From assembly GCA_029561455.1 (NCBI GenBank), contig JAKQIY010000059.1, positions 85,321 to 149,320 on the forward strand: DNA of 64,000 nt, written 5' to 3'. Within the stretch, counting starts at the first letter, position 1. Every line of letters begins with the position of its first letter. Made by a program: the position numbers and the translations under genes. Positions 43,227 to 51,169 of the stretch are shown here, one piece after another. The notes below the pieces were generated by a model that searched no databases, was not told where the DNA came from, and saw nothing but the letters and a program-made list of their open reading frames with translations. Source of the stretch: a bacterium (GTDB taxonomy: Bacteria; Zhuqueibacterota; Zhuqueibacteria; Residuimicrobiales; Krinioviventaceae).

Positions 43227-44195
43227 CTAGAAACGACCTGATTTATGTTTTCGATACTGATCGCTGAATACGGCAATGATGATAATGGCGCCGATGGCAA
43301 TTTGCTGCCAGAACGCGGATATGTTGAGTAAATTACAGCCATTACGCAAAACACCCATGATCAATGCGCCGGTCATGGCGCCGAGGATGGTGCCTTCGCC
43401 GCCGCTGAGACTGGCGCCGCCGATCACGCAGGCGGCAATGACATCCAGTTCATAACCCGTGCCGGCGGTGGGCTGGCCGGTGCTCAACCGCGAGGCCATG
43501 ACAATACCGGCAAAGCCGCACAGCACACCGTTGATGATGTATAGTTTAAATAATTTCATGGCGACATCTACACCGGAGAGCCGGGCCGCTTCGGGATTGC
43601 TGCCCAGGGCGAAAATATGCCGCCCGAATACGGTGCGGGTGAGAAAGATGTGAAAGATAACCGCCAAGACTATAACAAACAGAACCGGAACCGGTAACAC
43701 GCCAAACACCCTGCCACCGCCGAGGAAATTGAATTTTTCCGGTAGACCGAACACCGGTACGCCTTTGGTCACCAGCAAAGCTATACCGCGCGCGATGCCC
43801 ATAATGCCGAGTGTGGCAATGAACGGCGGTATATGCCCCCAGGCAATGAGCGCCCCGGCCAGCGCGCCGCACAATGCGCCAATGAACAAGCCGATGAGGA
43901 TGGCGGGAAAAATCGGTAGTTGCTGTGCCATAAGCATGGTCGTGCCTACCCCGGACAAGGCCATTACCGAGCCGACGGACAGGTCGATGCCCGCGGAAAT
44001 AATGATCATCATTTGGCCGATGGCCATAATGGCCACCACCGCCATTTGCAGGCCAATAGCGAATAAATTATCGACCGTTAAAAAATATGGGGATGCAAAA
44101 CTGAGAATGAGCGCCATAATGAGCAGGCTCATAAACGGCGCCAGTTGTCGCATGATGTGGGTAATCGAATTCTTGTTTGCCAAGCGTTTATCCAA
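43227..44195 (-). CDS. Sugar ABC transporter permease (RbsC-like)
   Basis: This is a 322-residue BPD_transp_2 permease with 8-10 membrane helices. Typical segments are SAGIDLSVGSVMALSGV, GHIPPFIATLGIMGIARGIALLVTKG, ALGSNPEAARLSGVDV and ASLSGGEGTILGAMTGALIMGVL. The start is a TTG without a clear ribosome binding site. In rbs-type operons an ATPase gene (RbsA) normally precedes it; none is present here or in the 320 bp upstream. Confidence 0.93.
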   Translation of the reverse strand: MDKRLANKNSITHIMRQLAPFMSLLIMALILSFASPYFLTVDNLFAIGLQMAVVAIMAIGQMMIIISAGIDLSVGSVMALSGVGTTMLMAQQLPIFPAILIGLFIGALCGALAGALIAWGHIPPFIATLGIMGIARGIALLVTKGVPVFGLPEKFNFLGGGRVFGVLPVPVLFVIVLAVIFHIFLTRTVFGRHIFALGSNPEAARLSGVDVAMKLFKLYIINGVLCGFAGIVMASRLSTGQPTAGTGYELDVIAACVIGGASLSGGEGTILGAMTGALIMGVLRNGCNLLNISAFWQQIAIGAIIIIAVFSDQYRKHKSGRF

Positions 44196-44517
44196 TTCTG
44201 GTAAGATTTATACTCTTAAAGGTTTAAGTTAAAGGTTTTACCAGAATTAGTCAAATTGTTTTTTTGGGGGGGGCGGATAATTGAAAAATCTGTGCCAGCA
44301 CTATCGCTATTTTAATAATTTTTGACGAAATAAAAAATCTTTATAAAATCATCATTTTTTATGATGTATGATAATAATTTGCATTATAAAAAGCAACTCA
44401 TTTTCGGGGATGTTCAATGCTGAAAATTGAGGTAAGAAAATTGCCGGGTTACGTCTGATTTTCTATCAAGTAGTAAAATTAACCGGTACATTGAAACTAG
44501 TAAAGCGTTTGCAAGAT
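44196..44517. other. Intergenic region upstream of the sugar transport genes
   Basis: About 320 bases, AT-rich, with a T7-G8 homopolymer junction near 44260-44275. It separates the sugar genes from the small-gene island and should hold the sugar operon promoter. No coding frame or ATPase remnant seen. Confidence 0.45.
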
Positions 44518-44790
44518 TCAGGTTTTCCTTTTTTTCAGCCATACGGCCAGCCATATAGCCAGGCATCCCGTTAAAATGTCAATATACGTATCCGGCTTTT
44601 TCCACCAGCGCAGGGGGTCTTGAAGCGCCCAGTCGGCAGTTTCCCATATTTCGATAGCAAAAACCAGCAAAATCGCCCAGGTCCATTTTATCCCGCTCCA
44701 ACGGGCTAGGATAAAAAACATCGCAAAATGGATTACCCAGGAAATCCATTCTGTGTATAACAGGGTTTTAATAAACGGTATCTGATCCAT
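44518..44790 (-). CDS. Small membrane protein
   Basis: A 90-residue protein with three hydrophobic helices (WISWVIHFAMFFILARW, WTWAILLVFAIEIWETADWAL, YIDILTGCLAIWLAVWLKK) and a basic C-terminus. AGGAT lies 7 bases before the ATG. Conserved-looking Asp/Trp residues between helices 2 and 3 resemble VanZ- or DUF-type integral membrane proteins, but no family is assigned. Confidence 0.7.
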   Translation of the reverse strand: MDQIPFIKTLLYTEWISWVIHFAMFFILARWSGIKWTWAILLVFAIEIWETADWALQDPLRWWKKPDTYIDILTGCLAIWLAVWLKKRKT

Positions 44791-44820
44791 GAATATCCTG
44801 TTAATAATAGTAAAGTAGAT

Positions 44821-45327
44821 TTAATGCAAGTCTTGGTTTATTTCAAGCAATTCCCTGACCGTTTTTAACGGTACCGAGGTTTTCGCGGAGACCTGTTCGG
44901 GCGTCATGCCCTCCTGATTAAGTCTTTTAACAAATACCGATAGTGGTTCGCCAATTTCAATGAGATGATGATCCGGATCAAAAAGGCGAATGGTTCGCTG
45001 GCCCCAGGGTTCCTCGTGCAGCGGATGGAGGAACTGTACGCCCCGAGTTTGCAATTGTTTTGAGATTTGTTCAAGGCTTTCCGTTTCAAAGTACAGTTCA
45101 AAACGGGCGCTTCTCTCATTGCGCACATATTCCGGCCCCAATTCGCGGGGAATGATATGACTGTTGCTGATTTCCCAAAGGGTAATACCGCTTTTCAAGA
45201 TAACATTCTTGCCGAAATCATGTTCTATGACTTGATGCAATGTTTCAATATAAAATTGCTTGGCGACGGTAATATCCTTTACAAATATTGCCGTGGAATG
45301 AAACCGGATAACTGGCTGATCTTTCAT
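44821..45327 (-). CDS. VOC/glyoxalase-like protein with C-terminal helix-turn-helix-like tail
   Basis: This 168-residue protein has one vicinal-oxygen-chelate domain (~1-125): FHSTAIFVKDITVAKQFYIE, ARFELYFETESLEQI, RTIRLFDPDHHLIEIGEPL. VOC proteins bind metals or small molecules (glyoxalases, bleomycin-resistance proteins). The last ~40 residues (LNQEGMTPEQVSAKTSVPLKTV) look like a two-helix HTH. It lies 7 bp from the membrane-protein gene upstream, so they may be co-transcribed. Confidence 0.85.
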   Translation of the reverse strand: MKDQPVIRFHSTAIFVKDITVAKQFYIETLHQVIEHDFGKNVILKSGITLWEISNSHIIPRELGPEYVRNERSARFELYFETESLEQISKQLQTRGVQFLHPLHEEPWGQRTIRLFDPDHHLIEIGEPLSVFVKRLNQEGMTPEQVSAKTSVPLKTVRELLEINQDLH

Positions 45328-45334
45328 GGCTTCC

Positions 45335-45826
45335 CTATTTATTTAAGCTGTGCCTGTATACATAAACGGCGTGACAGGTATGAATAATTACAAAAAACAA
45401 TATAAACAAAAAATAGCTGCCATACCACCAGGTTTTTTTAATTAATAATTCTTGTCCAATCAAGGCAATTCCGGTAAACCAAATGATTGTGGTATATGCC
45501 GGGGCGATAAATCCCCACATACTTGCAGACCAGGCCGATGCCGGGTATTTGATTTGCATATACCATGACAGGAAATAAATGACAATACCAATACAATATA
45601 AAATCAAACCTGCTTTTTGCGCCGGAGTGTCTATTTGCAATTTCATGAATATTGGGATAAAGAACACAATAATGCGGAATACATTTTCCAAAATATCCAG
45701 TGATTTGGGGACCTTGTCCCAAATTGCCTTTTGATATGGCGCCGGAAGTTTACTATACAATAATGCATTCCAGATAAAAACCGGCGCCAGCAAGAGGATA
45801 CAGGGGAGATAGTTGTGGATGTTCAT
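45335..45826 (-). CDS. Four-helix integral membrane protein, unknown
   Basis: The 163-residue protein has hydrophobic segments at about residues 5-25, 48-62, 72-92, 105-125 and 133-155, with short basic loops (YQKAIWDKVPKS). A ribosome site (AGGACGGGA) precedes the ATG. It is followed after 7 bp by the VOC gene. No family recognised. Confidence 0.75.
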   Translation of the reverse strand: MNIHNYLPCILLLAPVFIWNALLYSKLPAPYQKAIWDKVPKSLDILENVFRIIVFFIPIFMKLQIDTPAQKAGLILYCIGIVIYFLSWYMQIKYPASAWSASMWGFIAPAYTTIIWFTGIALIGQELLIKKTWWYGSYFLFILFFVIIHTCHAVYVYRHSLNK

Positions 45827-45950
45827 TCCCGTCCTAATTATTATATAAATACTCTATCTGCTCATTAAACACATTTATTTTTTCAGAAAACACAACATAA
45901 TCACTTTTTTATGGATGCCGTTTCCAGCCACCTCGTTCTGCAAAACTACG

Positions 45951-46052
45951 GTCGCCGGTTATTTTCACAATCCAGGGCACATATTAATTTGGGGGGTTCT
46001 TACCTCCGCATTAAGTGTACCAGGTCACAGGCCAGACCTGCATACTATTTTA
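45951..46052. repeat. Modular palindromic repeat, copy A
   Basis: About 100 bp with the same order of blocks as copies at 47741-47835 and 49401-49500: an 'attttcacaatccagggc' hairpin half, a 'tttggggggttcttacctcc' hairpin, then 'ccaggtcacaggccagacctgcatactatttt'. It reaches into the last codons of the neighbouring gene at 46045. Confidence 0.7.
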
Positions 46053-46905
46053 ACCAAATGTTTAAATAATTTGTAATTTGATTTCGTGTAGTTGTAACAT
46101 GTAACAATTCGGCATGGCCAAAATCGTTAATAAGTTCATTATTTTGGAAAAACCTCACTGCGTCAAACCATTCTATATCTAATGAGGGTTGCAGTATATT
46201 CATTAATAATCTACCTTCAGTTATAGCGCCTCCAGTAGACCCCTGGAATGACTGATTCCAGGCGCGTGGTTTGTTTGTTGGATCGATTAAATCAATTTCC
46301 ACAATTGCAGCGCCGTTTTCCTGTTGAACAGCCCGGATAGTGGTTCGACCCGGAGGATAAATTTGATTTAATACAGAGCGCAGCATTTCCTGTTTTGACA
46401 GCCCGGAATCCAAACACAAAACATCATTGATAAATGGCTTTAACTTATAAGCTTCAAGATCATATATCGGTATATTAATAGAATCGCCTACCTGGTTGGC
46501 TTTATTGATGAGCCGCATTTGCCGGGCCCATGTTTCCCGGGACGTTAAATACTTGAATCGACCTATCTCCTCTCCCAACTTGTAGCCTTCATCATAACGT
46601 GCTTTTAACTTGGCAAAATTTGTATCAACAACGGCTTGAAGCGCGTCATTCAAATGCGTTTCGATGAGTTTAAGGTCCCGGTCTTTGTTTTTATATTTCT
46701 TTATGGTCATTCTTTTGCCATTATCCAGTGTATACAGCGGAGTGCAGACAATGCGCAGCAACTTTCTGTAATCATTCTGCAATTGCAGTATGGTGGCATT
46801 CTTTTGCGTTATCGCTGCATTCATTAGCGCTATTGTAACCAGCGCAGCAACCAGCAAGGCTATACATAGTAGGAAACCAACATTTTTAATTTGCTTAAAT
46901 TTCAT
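46045..46905 (-). CDS. Membrane-anchored hypothetical protein
   Basis: ATG 46905 is preceded by GGGAGGG, so the 27 residues that an upstream frame would add (mostly repeat-derived) are excluded; 286 residues. One N-terminal TM helix (VGFLLCIALLVAALVTIALM) is followed by a short coiled coil (QKNATILQLQNDYRKLL), a helical middle and a compact C-terminal domain (TIRAVQQENGAAIVEIDLI...ITEGRLLMNIL). It presumably faces the periplasm. No family recognised. Confidence 0.75.
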   Translation of the reverse strand: MKFKQIKNVGFLLCIALLVAALVTIALMNAAITQKNATILQLQNDYRKLLRIVCTPLYTLDNGKRMTIKKYKNKDRDLKLIETHLNDALQAVVDTNFAKLKARYDEGYKLGEEIGRFKYLTSRETWARQMRLINKANQVGDSINIPIYDLEAYKLKPFINDVLCLDSGLSKQEMLRSVLNQIYPPGRTTIRAVQQENGAAIVEIDLIDPTNKPRAWNQSFQGSTGGAITEGRLLMNILQPSLDIEWFDAVRFFQNNELINDFGHAELLHVTTTRNQITNYLNIWLK

Positions 46906-46998
46906 AAACACCCTCCCATTTTTCAAGTTTTTACCCGCTCCGGCGGCGGAGTCTGATACAACAAAGCCAGGCCACAGACCGGACATGAAAACTAAATT

Positions 46999-47397
46999 CT
47001 ATACCCAGTTTTCAATAGTTAACCCGCCAACACGCGCAAATTCTCCTGTATTGGCAGTTACAACAATCAAATTACGACTCAAGGCCTGGGATGCTATTAA
47101 TAAATCATTAGCCCCTATAATTTGACCGTTTCTTTCTAATCCAGCGCGAATATCACCATAAGCAAAGGCATCTTCACTGGAAAAATCTATAATTGTAAAA
47201 GGGGATAATATTTTTATAACCGCATTCAGGTTCTTTTCAATATTCTTGCTTTTCTTTGCTCCATAAATCAGTTCTGCAACAGTGATCACAGATACACAAA
47301 AATCATCCGGACTTTTGGTTGTAAATTTTTCCTGCAATTTTACTGATTTGGAATTCATCAGGTAGATGAGAATATTGGTGTCTATCAAGTACTTCAT
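46999..47397 (-). CDS. vapC: VapC-type PIN-domain toxin
   Basis: The 132-residue PIN-domain ribonuclease has acidic active-site residues in YLIDTNILIYLMNS (Asp), VITVAELIYGA (Glu), QIIGANDLLIASQAL (Asp) and VVTANTGEFARV (Asn/Glu region). VapC toxins cut specific tRNA or rRNA loops when free of VapB. The start overlaps the antitoxin gene by 4 bp. Confidence 0.93.
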   Translation of the reverse strand: MKYLIDTNILIYLMNSKSVKLQEKFTTKSPDDFCVSVITVAELIYGAKKSKNIEKNLNAVIKILSPFTIIDFSSEDAFAYGDIRAGLERNGQIIGANDLLIASQALSRNLIVVTANTGEFARVGGLTIENWV

Positions 47398-47621
47398 TTG
47401 ATATCCACTTTTCTCAGCATTAATCCTTCGTTATCGAGACTTGGAAATTCATCCGCTTCATTGATGCCCTCAATAAAATTGACCCAGGGTTTATCCGGGG
47501 GAATCAATACCAGCAAATTGCCGATTTTATTGATCCGCACTGTATCAACATCCAGACGATATTCTTTGGGCAGACGAACAGCCTGGCTGTTCCCGGATTT
47601 AAATACCTGCGCGTTTTTCAT
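47394..47621 (-). CDS. vapB: VapB-type (SpoVT/AbrB) antitoxin
   Basis: This 75-residue swapped-hairpin antitoxin begins AQVFKSGNSQAVRLPKEYRL, diagnostic of the AbrB/VapB family; the C-terminal part wraps the VapC toxin. It is the upstream gene of the pair, as usual, and probably represses the operon through its N-terminal DNA-binding domain. AGGAGG lies before the ATG. Confidence 0.93.
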   Translation of the reverse strand: MKNAQVFKSGNSQAVRLPKEYRLDVDTVRINKIGNLLVLIPPDKPWVNFIEGINEADEFPSLDNEGLMLRKVDIK

Positions 47622-47740
47622 TGTATACCTCCTGTGTATATACTACAATATATACAATGCGGGTATTATTTTCAAGAATTTTTTTTTGCACGCACCGTTT
47701 TGCAAAGTCGCGCCGGCGGATTTCAAAAGCACCACCTATG

Positions 47741-47835
47741 ATCGCCCTGGATTTCATAATCCGGGGCGGAAAGTAATTTGGGGATTCTACCCCCAATTTT
47801 AGAATGACAGGCTACAGGCCCGATTTATATACTTT
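47741..47835. repeat. Modular palindromic repeat, copy B
   Basis: Three consecutive hairpin blocks: gccctggatttcataatccggggc, then tttggggattctacccccaat, then gacaggctacaggcccgatttata. The order and spacing match copies A and C. It lies between vapBC and the YgiT-type gene. Confidence 0.75.
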
Positions 47836-47841
47836 ATAATA

Positions 47842-48090
47842 TCACGAGGTCTGTACTAAATAGCTTTTCCCTGCTTCTCTGAAATCATTAACCTGGTTAT
47901 TTTCGAGCTTTGCACGAATCTGTTCAAATATCTCAATCGTTTCTTTGCTATATAAACGCTCCCCGCAATGCAGACATACTTCAGCATTAATTGCAACAGT
48001 GGCAGTATGATTACCGCCTTTGATAATTTTTTCTACCCGTTTAACTGTTATCTCACCCCCACAAACAGGACATTTATTAAATGGTAACAT
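47842..48090 (-). CDS. YgiT-type zinc-finger protein (orphan antitoxin-like)
   Basis: The 82-residue protein has two CxxC pairs (KCPVCGG at residues 7-10; VCLHCGERLYS at 39-42) separated by VEKIIKGGNHTATVAINAE, the hallmark of YgiT-type/MqsA N-terminal zinc domains. These usually pair with a DUF4258/MqsR-like RNase toxin encoded directly upstream. Here the 55 bp upstream hold no such gene, so it is an orphan or has lost its toxin. Confidence 0.85.
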   Translation of the reverse strand: MLPFNKCPVCGGEITVKRVEKIIKGGNHTATVAINAEVCLHCGERLYSKETIEIFEQIRAKLENNQVNDFREAGKSYLVQTS

Positions 48091-48145
48091 CTACCTTGTC
48101 CTAAACTTCAAATAAGATAATCGAATGATATGCTCAAGGTGCACA

Positions 48146-48289
48146 TTATTTCAACTTTTTCTTTTTTGTGAAGCAAGCAGCCTTGTTACGATAATATATT
48201 ATTGTTTCCTGAGGAGATTTACCCAAGGTATCTTTATTTTGTTGGTCTCTAATAGACCGAATCATTGCAATTGTATCAATCTTTTTCAT
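48146..48289 (-). CDS. Small basic protein paired with the zeta-like gene
   Basis: From ATG 48289 the product has 47 residues (MKKIDTIAMIRSIRDQQNKD... ending TKKKKLK); a longer frame from TTG 48355 overlaps the zeta gene. The pattern DTIAMIRSIRDQ...KSPQETIIYYRNKA resembles tiny proteins that accompany zeta-like kinases or other toxins in FCB genomes. It may be the antitoxin; this rests on position and size only. AAGG precedes the ATG. Confidence 0.55.
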   Translation of the reverse strand: MKKIDTIAMIRSIRDQQNKDTLGKSPQETIIYYRNKAACFTKKKKLK

Positions 48290-48347
48290 AGCCTTAAACT
48301 TGGAATTTCCTGGACCAGGATAAGAATGATCTGAATACTGCAGAACA

Positions 48348-49115
48348 TTATACAAATGGATTTTTATATGTTAATTTGCCATTTGGTAGTTCATAATATA
48401 ATCTGCCATCACGGGAACAGGCATTTGGAATCCCAAGTTTTTTATTTTCTTCCCTGGCTTTCCTTATTGCCTGGTCCCCTATTTGCTTAAATTCAATGGC
48501 TCGCTGATAAATTTCAATATTATTAAATTTTTTTACTACCATTAATGTATTCCTCAATATCTTTAAAAAAATATCAAAATTACATTCATTGACTATAATA
48601 TAATCTATTTCATTTCCAAATGCAACCTGTTCAAAAGTATCTTCAGAATTATAAAATAAATGCCAATTATTTACAATACTCCGGTATTTCTTCCAAAAAT
48701 TTATTTTGCTACGACTAAATCTGCGAAACACATCTTTTTCAGGAACCGAATGACCGCCTTTTAATACACGTTCTGCAATTCGTTTCAGGGCAATTTCTAC
48801 ATTTTCCAAAAAAATGAAAATGATAACAACTTGATATCCTTTAATCTTTGCTTCCTTTATTACCGGGATGAGATAGTTCCCGGATAAAGTGGATTCAATT
48901 ATAATGCTTTTATTTTGATTTATTAAATGCTTTAACTTGATTAAAAATTTTTTCCCGGCGGCAATTCTTACTTGATCATAGCTACTTGGCGACAAATCCT
49001 TAGCCATGTCGTCTGCATTCAAAAATTCATATTTATATATTACCAAAAAATCATGAGCCAAAGTTGTTTTACCGGAACCGTTTGGACCTGCAATTATTAT
49101 AATTTCTTTTTCCAC
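48348..49115 (-). CDS. Zeta-toxin-like P-loop kinase
   Basis: GTG 49115, with AGGA 8 bases upstream, starts a 255-residue protein directly at the first strand (VEKEIIIIAGPNGSGKTTLA, Walker A). Further zeta features are EFLNADDMAK, KSIIIESTLSG and RIAERVLKGGHSVPEKDVFRRF. Zeta toxins phosphorylate UDP-N-acetylglucosamine or related nucleotides and poison cell-wall synthesis; this group may instead act on other substrates. In-frame sequence upstream of 49115 lies in a dispersed repeat and is not part of the gene. The C-terminal ~70 residues (AIEFKQIGDQAIRKAREENK) form an extra helical domain. Confidence 0.85.
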   Translation of the reverse strand: MEKEIIIIAGPNGSGKTTLAHDFLVIYKYEFLNADDMAKDLSPSSYDQVRIAAGKKFLIKLKHLINQNKSIIIESTLSGNYLIPVIKEAKIKGYQVVIIFIFLENVEIALKRIAERVLKGGHSVPEKDVFRRFSRSKINFWKKYRSIVNNWHLFYNSEDTFEQVAFGNEIDYIIVNECNFDIFLKILRNTLMVVKKFNNIEIYQRAIEFKQIGDQAIRKAREENKKLGIPNACSRDGRLYYELPNGKLTYKNPFV

Positions 49116-49215
49116 TAGTATTTCCTGGTTTAAACACTTGTTGTATCGACTACCCCTAATAATAATCATTTTCAATAAAAAAAACAACACTTCCAGGGTA
49201 CTGTACAAATTTGAG

Positions 49216-49300
49216 GTATTTCTCCTTACCGGCATTTCCAGCCCGGAGGCCGGGAGTGTACACGCCAAACCGGAGACTTGGCGCGAGGAGAATTGTTATG
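49216..49300. repeat. Dispersed repeat of the 'gcgcgaggagaa' type, copy 1
   Basis: It aligns from gtatttct through tttccagcccggaggccggg to ggagacttggcgcgaggaga with the segment at 51287-51371, at about 65-70% by eye. It contains a central hairpin (ccagcccggaggccggg). Non-coding. Confidence 0.65.
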
Positions 49301-49307
49301 TTGTTAA

Positions 49308-49365
49308 AAGCACGGGATTGAATCCCGTTTTCATTTCCGGCCCTGGGTAAGGATACCCAGGGCCA
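49308..49365. repeat. Repeat 'cacgggattgaatcccg ... ggccctgggtaaggatacc', copy 1
   Basis: Two hairpins in a row: CGGGATTGAATCCCG and GGCCCTGGGTAAGGATACCCAGGGCC. The same 58 bp recur at 50181-50238 with only two or three changes, and the first part recurs at 49498-49530. Confidence 0.8.
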
Positions 49366-49400
49366 TCAGTTTCGGTACTCTCATGCTCTCAAAGACCACT

Positions 49401-49500
49401 TGATCGCCCGGGATTTCACAATCCAGGGCGGAAAGTAACCAGGGGGTTCTACCCCCTGCACTAGAATGCCGGGCCACAGGTCAGAACTACAGACTGTTTT
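49401..49500. repeat. Modular palindromic repeat, copy C
   Basis: The best-preserved copy: cgcccgggatttcacaatcc hairpin, agggggttctaccccct hairpin, then atgccgggccacaggtcaga and actacagactgtttt. The region 49116-49545 between the zeta gene and the RelE/ParE gene consists almost entirely of such modules and holds no gene. Confidence 0.78.
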
Positions 49501-49545
49501 GCTATTATAAAAGCACGGGATAAAAGTCTGTTTTATGGTAAACTC

Positions 49546-49803
49546 TTACTTGTACGCATCCTTGCGGTGCGCGATTTTCACAATATAAACAACCAGCATT
49601 TTATCTTCAATTGAATAAAGGATTCGATAGCGCCCAACCCGGATACGGTATTTTTCCTGATCGGTCAGCTTTACACACCCAGGCGGTCGTGGATTAACGG
49701 ATAAACCCTGGATCTTTTCAATTATTTTGTGTAAATCTTTAACAGGAAGTTGGTCGAGCTCTTTGGCGGCGGATTTTTTGATCTCGATCTTATAATTTAC
49801 CAT
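49546..49803 (-). CDS. RelE/ParE-family toxin
   Basis: This 85-residue protein has the RelE/ParE fold: YKIEIKKSAAKELDQLPVKD, INPRPPG-like turn (VNPRPPGCVKL), EKYRIRVGRYRILYSIEDKMLVVYIVKIAHRKDAY. Basic residues Arg and His near the C-terminus fit RelE-type ribosome-dependent mRNA cleavage more than ParE. It overlaps the antitoxin gene by 14 bp. Confidence 0.92.
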   Translation of the reverse strand: MVNYKIEIKKSAAKELDQLPVKDLHKIIEKIQGLSVNPRPPGCVKLTDQEKYRIRVGRYRILYSIEDKMLVVYIVKIAHRKDAYK

Positions 49804-50023
49804 TGGCTTTCAGATCCAGCAGCACTTGCTCAAATGAAAAAGAAGGTTCATCGGCTCTTTCCTCAAATGCCTGCAAATCTTCTATCTCTTCTGTTAATTC
49901 ACGCCTGATCGCTTTATCAATATATTCTGAAACAGATATGTTGGTCAGCGCCGATTTCACTTTCATGGCTCTGTGTATTTCGGGGTCAAAATAGATAGTC
50001 GCCCTTTTGGTTAATTCCGACAT
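49790..50023 (-). CDS. Antitoxin (ribbon-helix-helix type)
   Basis: From ATG 50023 (GGAG 7 bases upstream) the product has 77 residues. The N-terminus TKRATIYFDPEIHRAMKVKSALTNISVSEYIDKAIRREL is a ribbon-helix-helix DNA-binding domain. The acidic C-terminus (EEIEDLQAFEERADEPSFSFEQ) should wrap the toxin. It is the upstream gene of the pair, probably autorepressing. Confidence 0.9.
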   Translation of the reverse strand: MSELTKRATIYFDPEIHRAMKVKSALTNISVSEYIDKAIRRELTEEIEDLQAFEERADEPSFSFEQVLLDLKANGKL

Positions 50024-50180
50024 AATAAACTCCAAAACGATTATTAATTAACCAGTAATAGTGTTATAAATAGAATTTAACGTTATGATGTTATAATGTC
50101 AAGATGTTTTTGATTTTGCAAGTCGGATTATAGACACGAACATCAAATTTATAGGAACAAGCACGGTTTTGCTTTTATAA

Positions 50181-50375
50181 AAGCACGGGATTGAATCCCG
50201 CTTTCATTTTCGGCCCTGGGTAAGGATACCCAGGGCCAGCGGTGTAGGCGCTTTGATTTGAGCGCCCTGGAACGACAATCCGCCGCCGACGGATTTCCCA
50301 AGCCGGGGTGTAAATTTATTTTGGGTTACTCACCACTGAATTAAGTAAACACGAGCATAGACCTGAGCAATTTAT
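50181..50375. repeat. Repeat cluster: second 'cacgggattgaatcccg' copy plus a degenerate modular repeat
   Basis: 50181-50238 duplicates 49308-49365. It is followed by a decayed modular palindrome (gagcgccctggaacgacaatcc ... ttttgggttactcacc ... gcatagacctgagcaattta). Together they fill 50024-50392, where there is no gene. Confidence 0.7.
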
Positions 50376-50392
50376 TTTTATTTCATTTTTTT

Positions 50393-51112
50393 TTACATCT
50401 CATTTTTAATTAAATCTTGATTATTATACCATATTATAATCGGTATATCAATCAAGATACCTATTATTAAACCAATTATTTTCCCACGATTTGTACTAAC
50501 ATTCACTTCTTCAATTTCATGAACAGGTATCAAAATAGCGTCATTGGCGCTTTCGATTTTTGCAACGCTTATTAATGGTATTCTGCCTCTCGAAATTATA
50601 GCCCGTATTGTAGATGATTTCGTAACGTTGCCAAAAGTATCGGTCATTTCCCTAATTGTCGCCAGTTCCACTTTTACTTGCTCGTCCGAATTGTAATTCT
50701 TGATAACAAGAGCTTCATAATCAAAGCCTGAAAATCTACAGTTTATAGTGCGTTTCTCAACCCATGAAAAATATACAATGCTGTCACCAATTGCCGGAAG
50801 TGTATATTCATCCGTCAATGCTTTACGATATACAGAAAAATAGTGATCATAAGCATTAGTGGACAGGGTTTCAAGTCCTAAATACTTGCCAATAATAACT
50901 GTACTATCTTTTTTTACTATGGTAATTATTTTCTCCGGTTTAAGGGATTGTAATTTGTTATATACAATCGGTGTTCCGGAATACGATCTGGGATTTCGTT
51001 TATCGATAGCAGCTCCCATACCCAATCCGAGCATACTACAACCGGCTGCGAGGAATATCAATACAATCAATAAAATTAAGAGCATGGTTGAAAAACAAGT
51101 CCTGGTTCTCAT
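50393..51112 (-). CDS. Predicted lipoprotein with C-terminal membrane segment, unknown
   Basis: The product has 239 residues from ATG 51112 (GGAGG 10 bases upstream; an ATG three codons earlier is too close to that site). The lipobox is LIFLAAGC. The body has paired beta segments with LKPEKIITIVKKDSTVIIGKYLG and VHEIEEVNVSTNRGK, resembling small OB/SH3-like folds. A hydrophobic helix (IIGLIIGILIDIPIIIWY) lies near the end. No known family. Confidence 0.72.
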   Translation of the reverse strand: MRTRTCFSTMLLILLIVLIFLAAGCSMLGLGMGAAIDKRNPRSYSGTPIVYNKLQSLKPEKIITIVKKDSTVIIGKYLGLETLSTNAYDHYFSVYRKALTDEYTLPAIGDSIVYFSWVEKRTINCRFSGFDYEALVIKNYNSDEQVKVELATIREMTDTFGNVTKSSTIRAIISRGRIPLISVAKIESANDAILIPVHEIEEVNVSTNRGKIIGLIIGILIDIPIIIWYNNQDLIKNEM

Positions 51113-51169
51113 GTTATCCATACCTCCATTTTTTATTGTACCTGGAAATCACATCCGTTACTTACGGAT

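Noticed and set aside
49116..49268. Longer N-terminus for the zeta-like gene from an ATG at 49268
   Set aside because: That stretch runs through a dispersed palindromic repeat and lacks a ribosome site; GTG 49115 has AGGA and begins at the first conserved strand.
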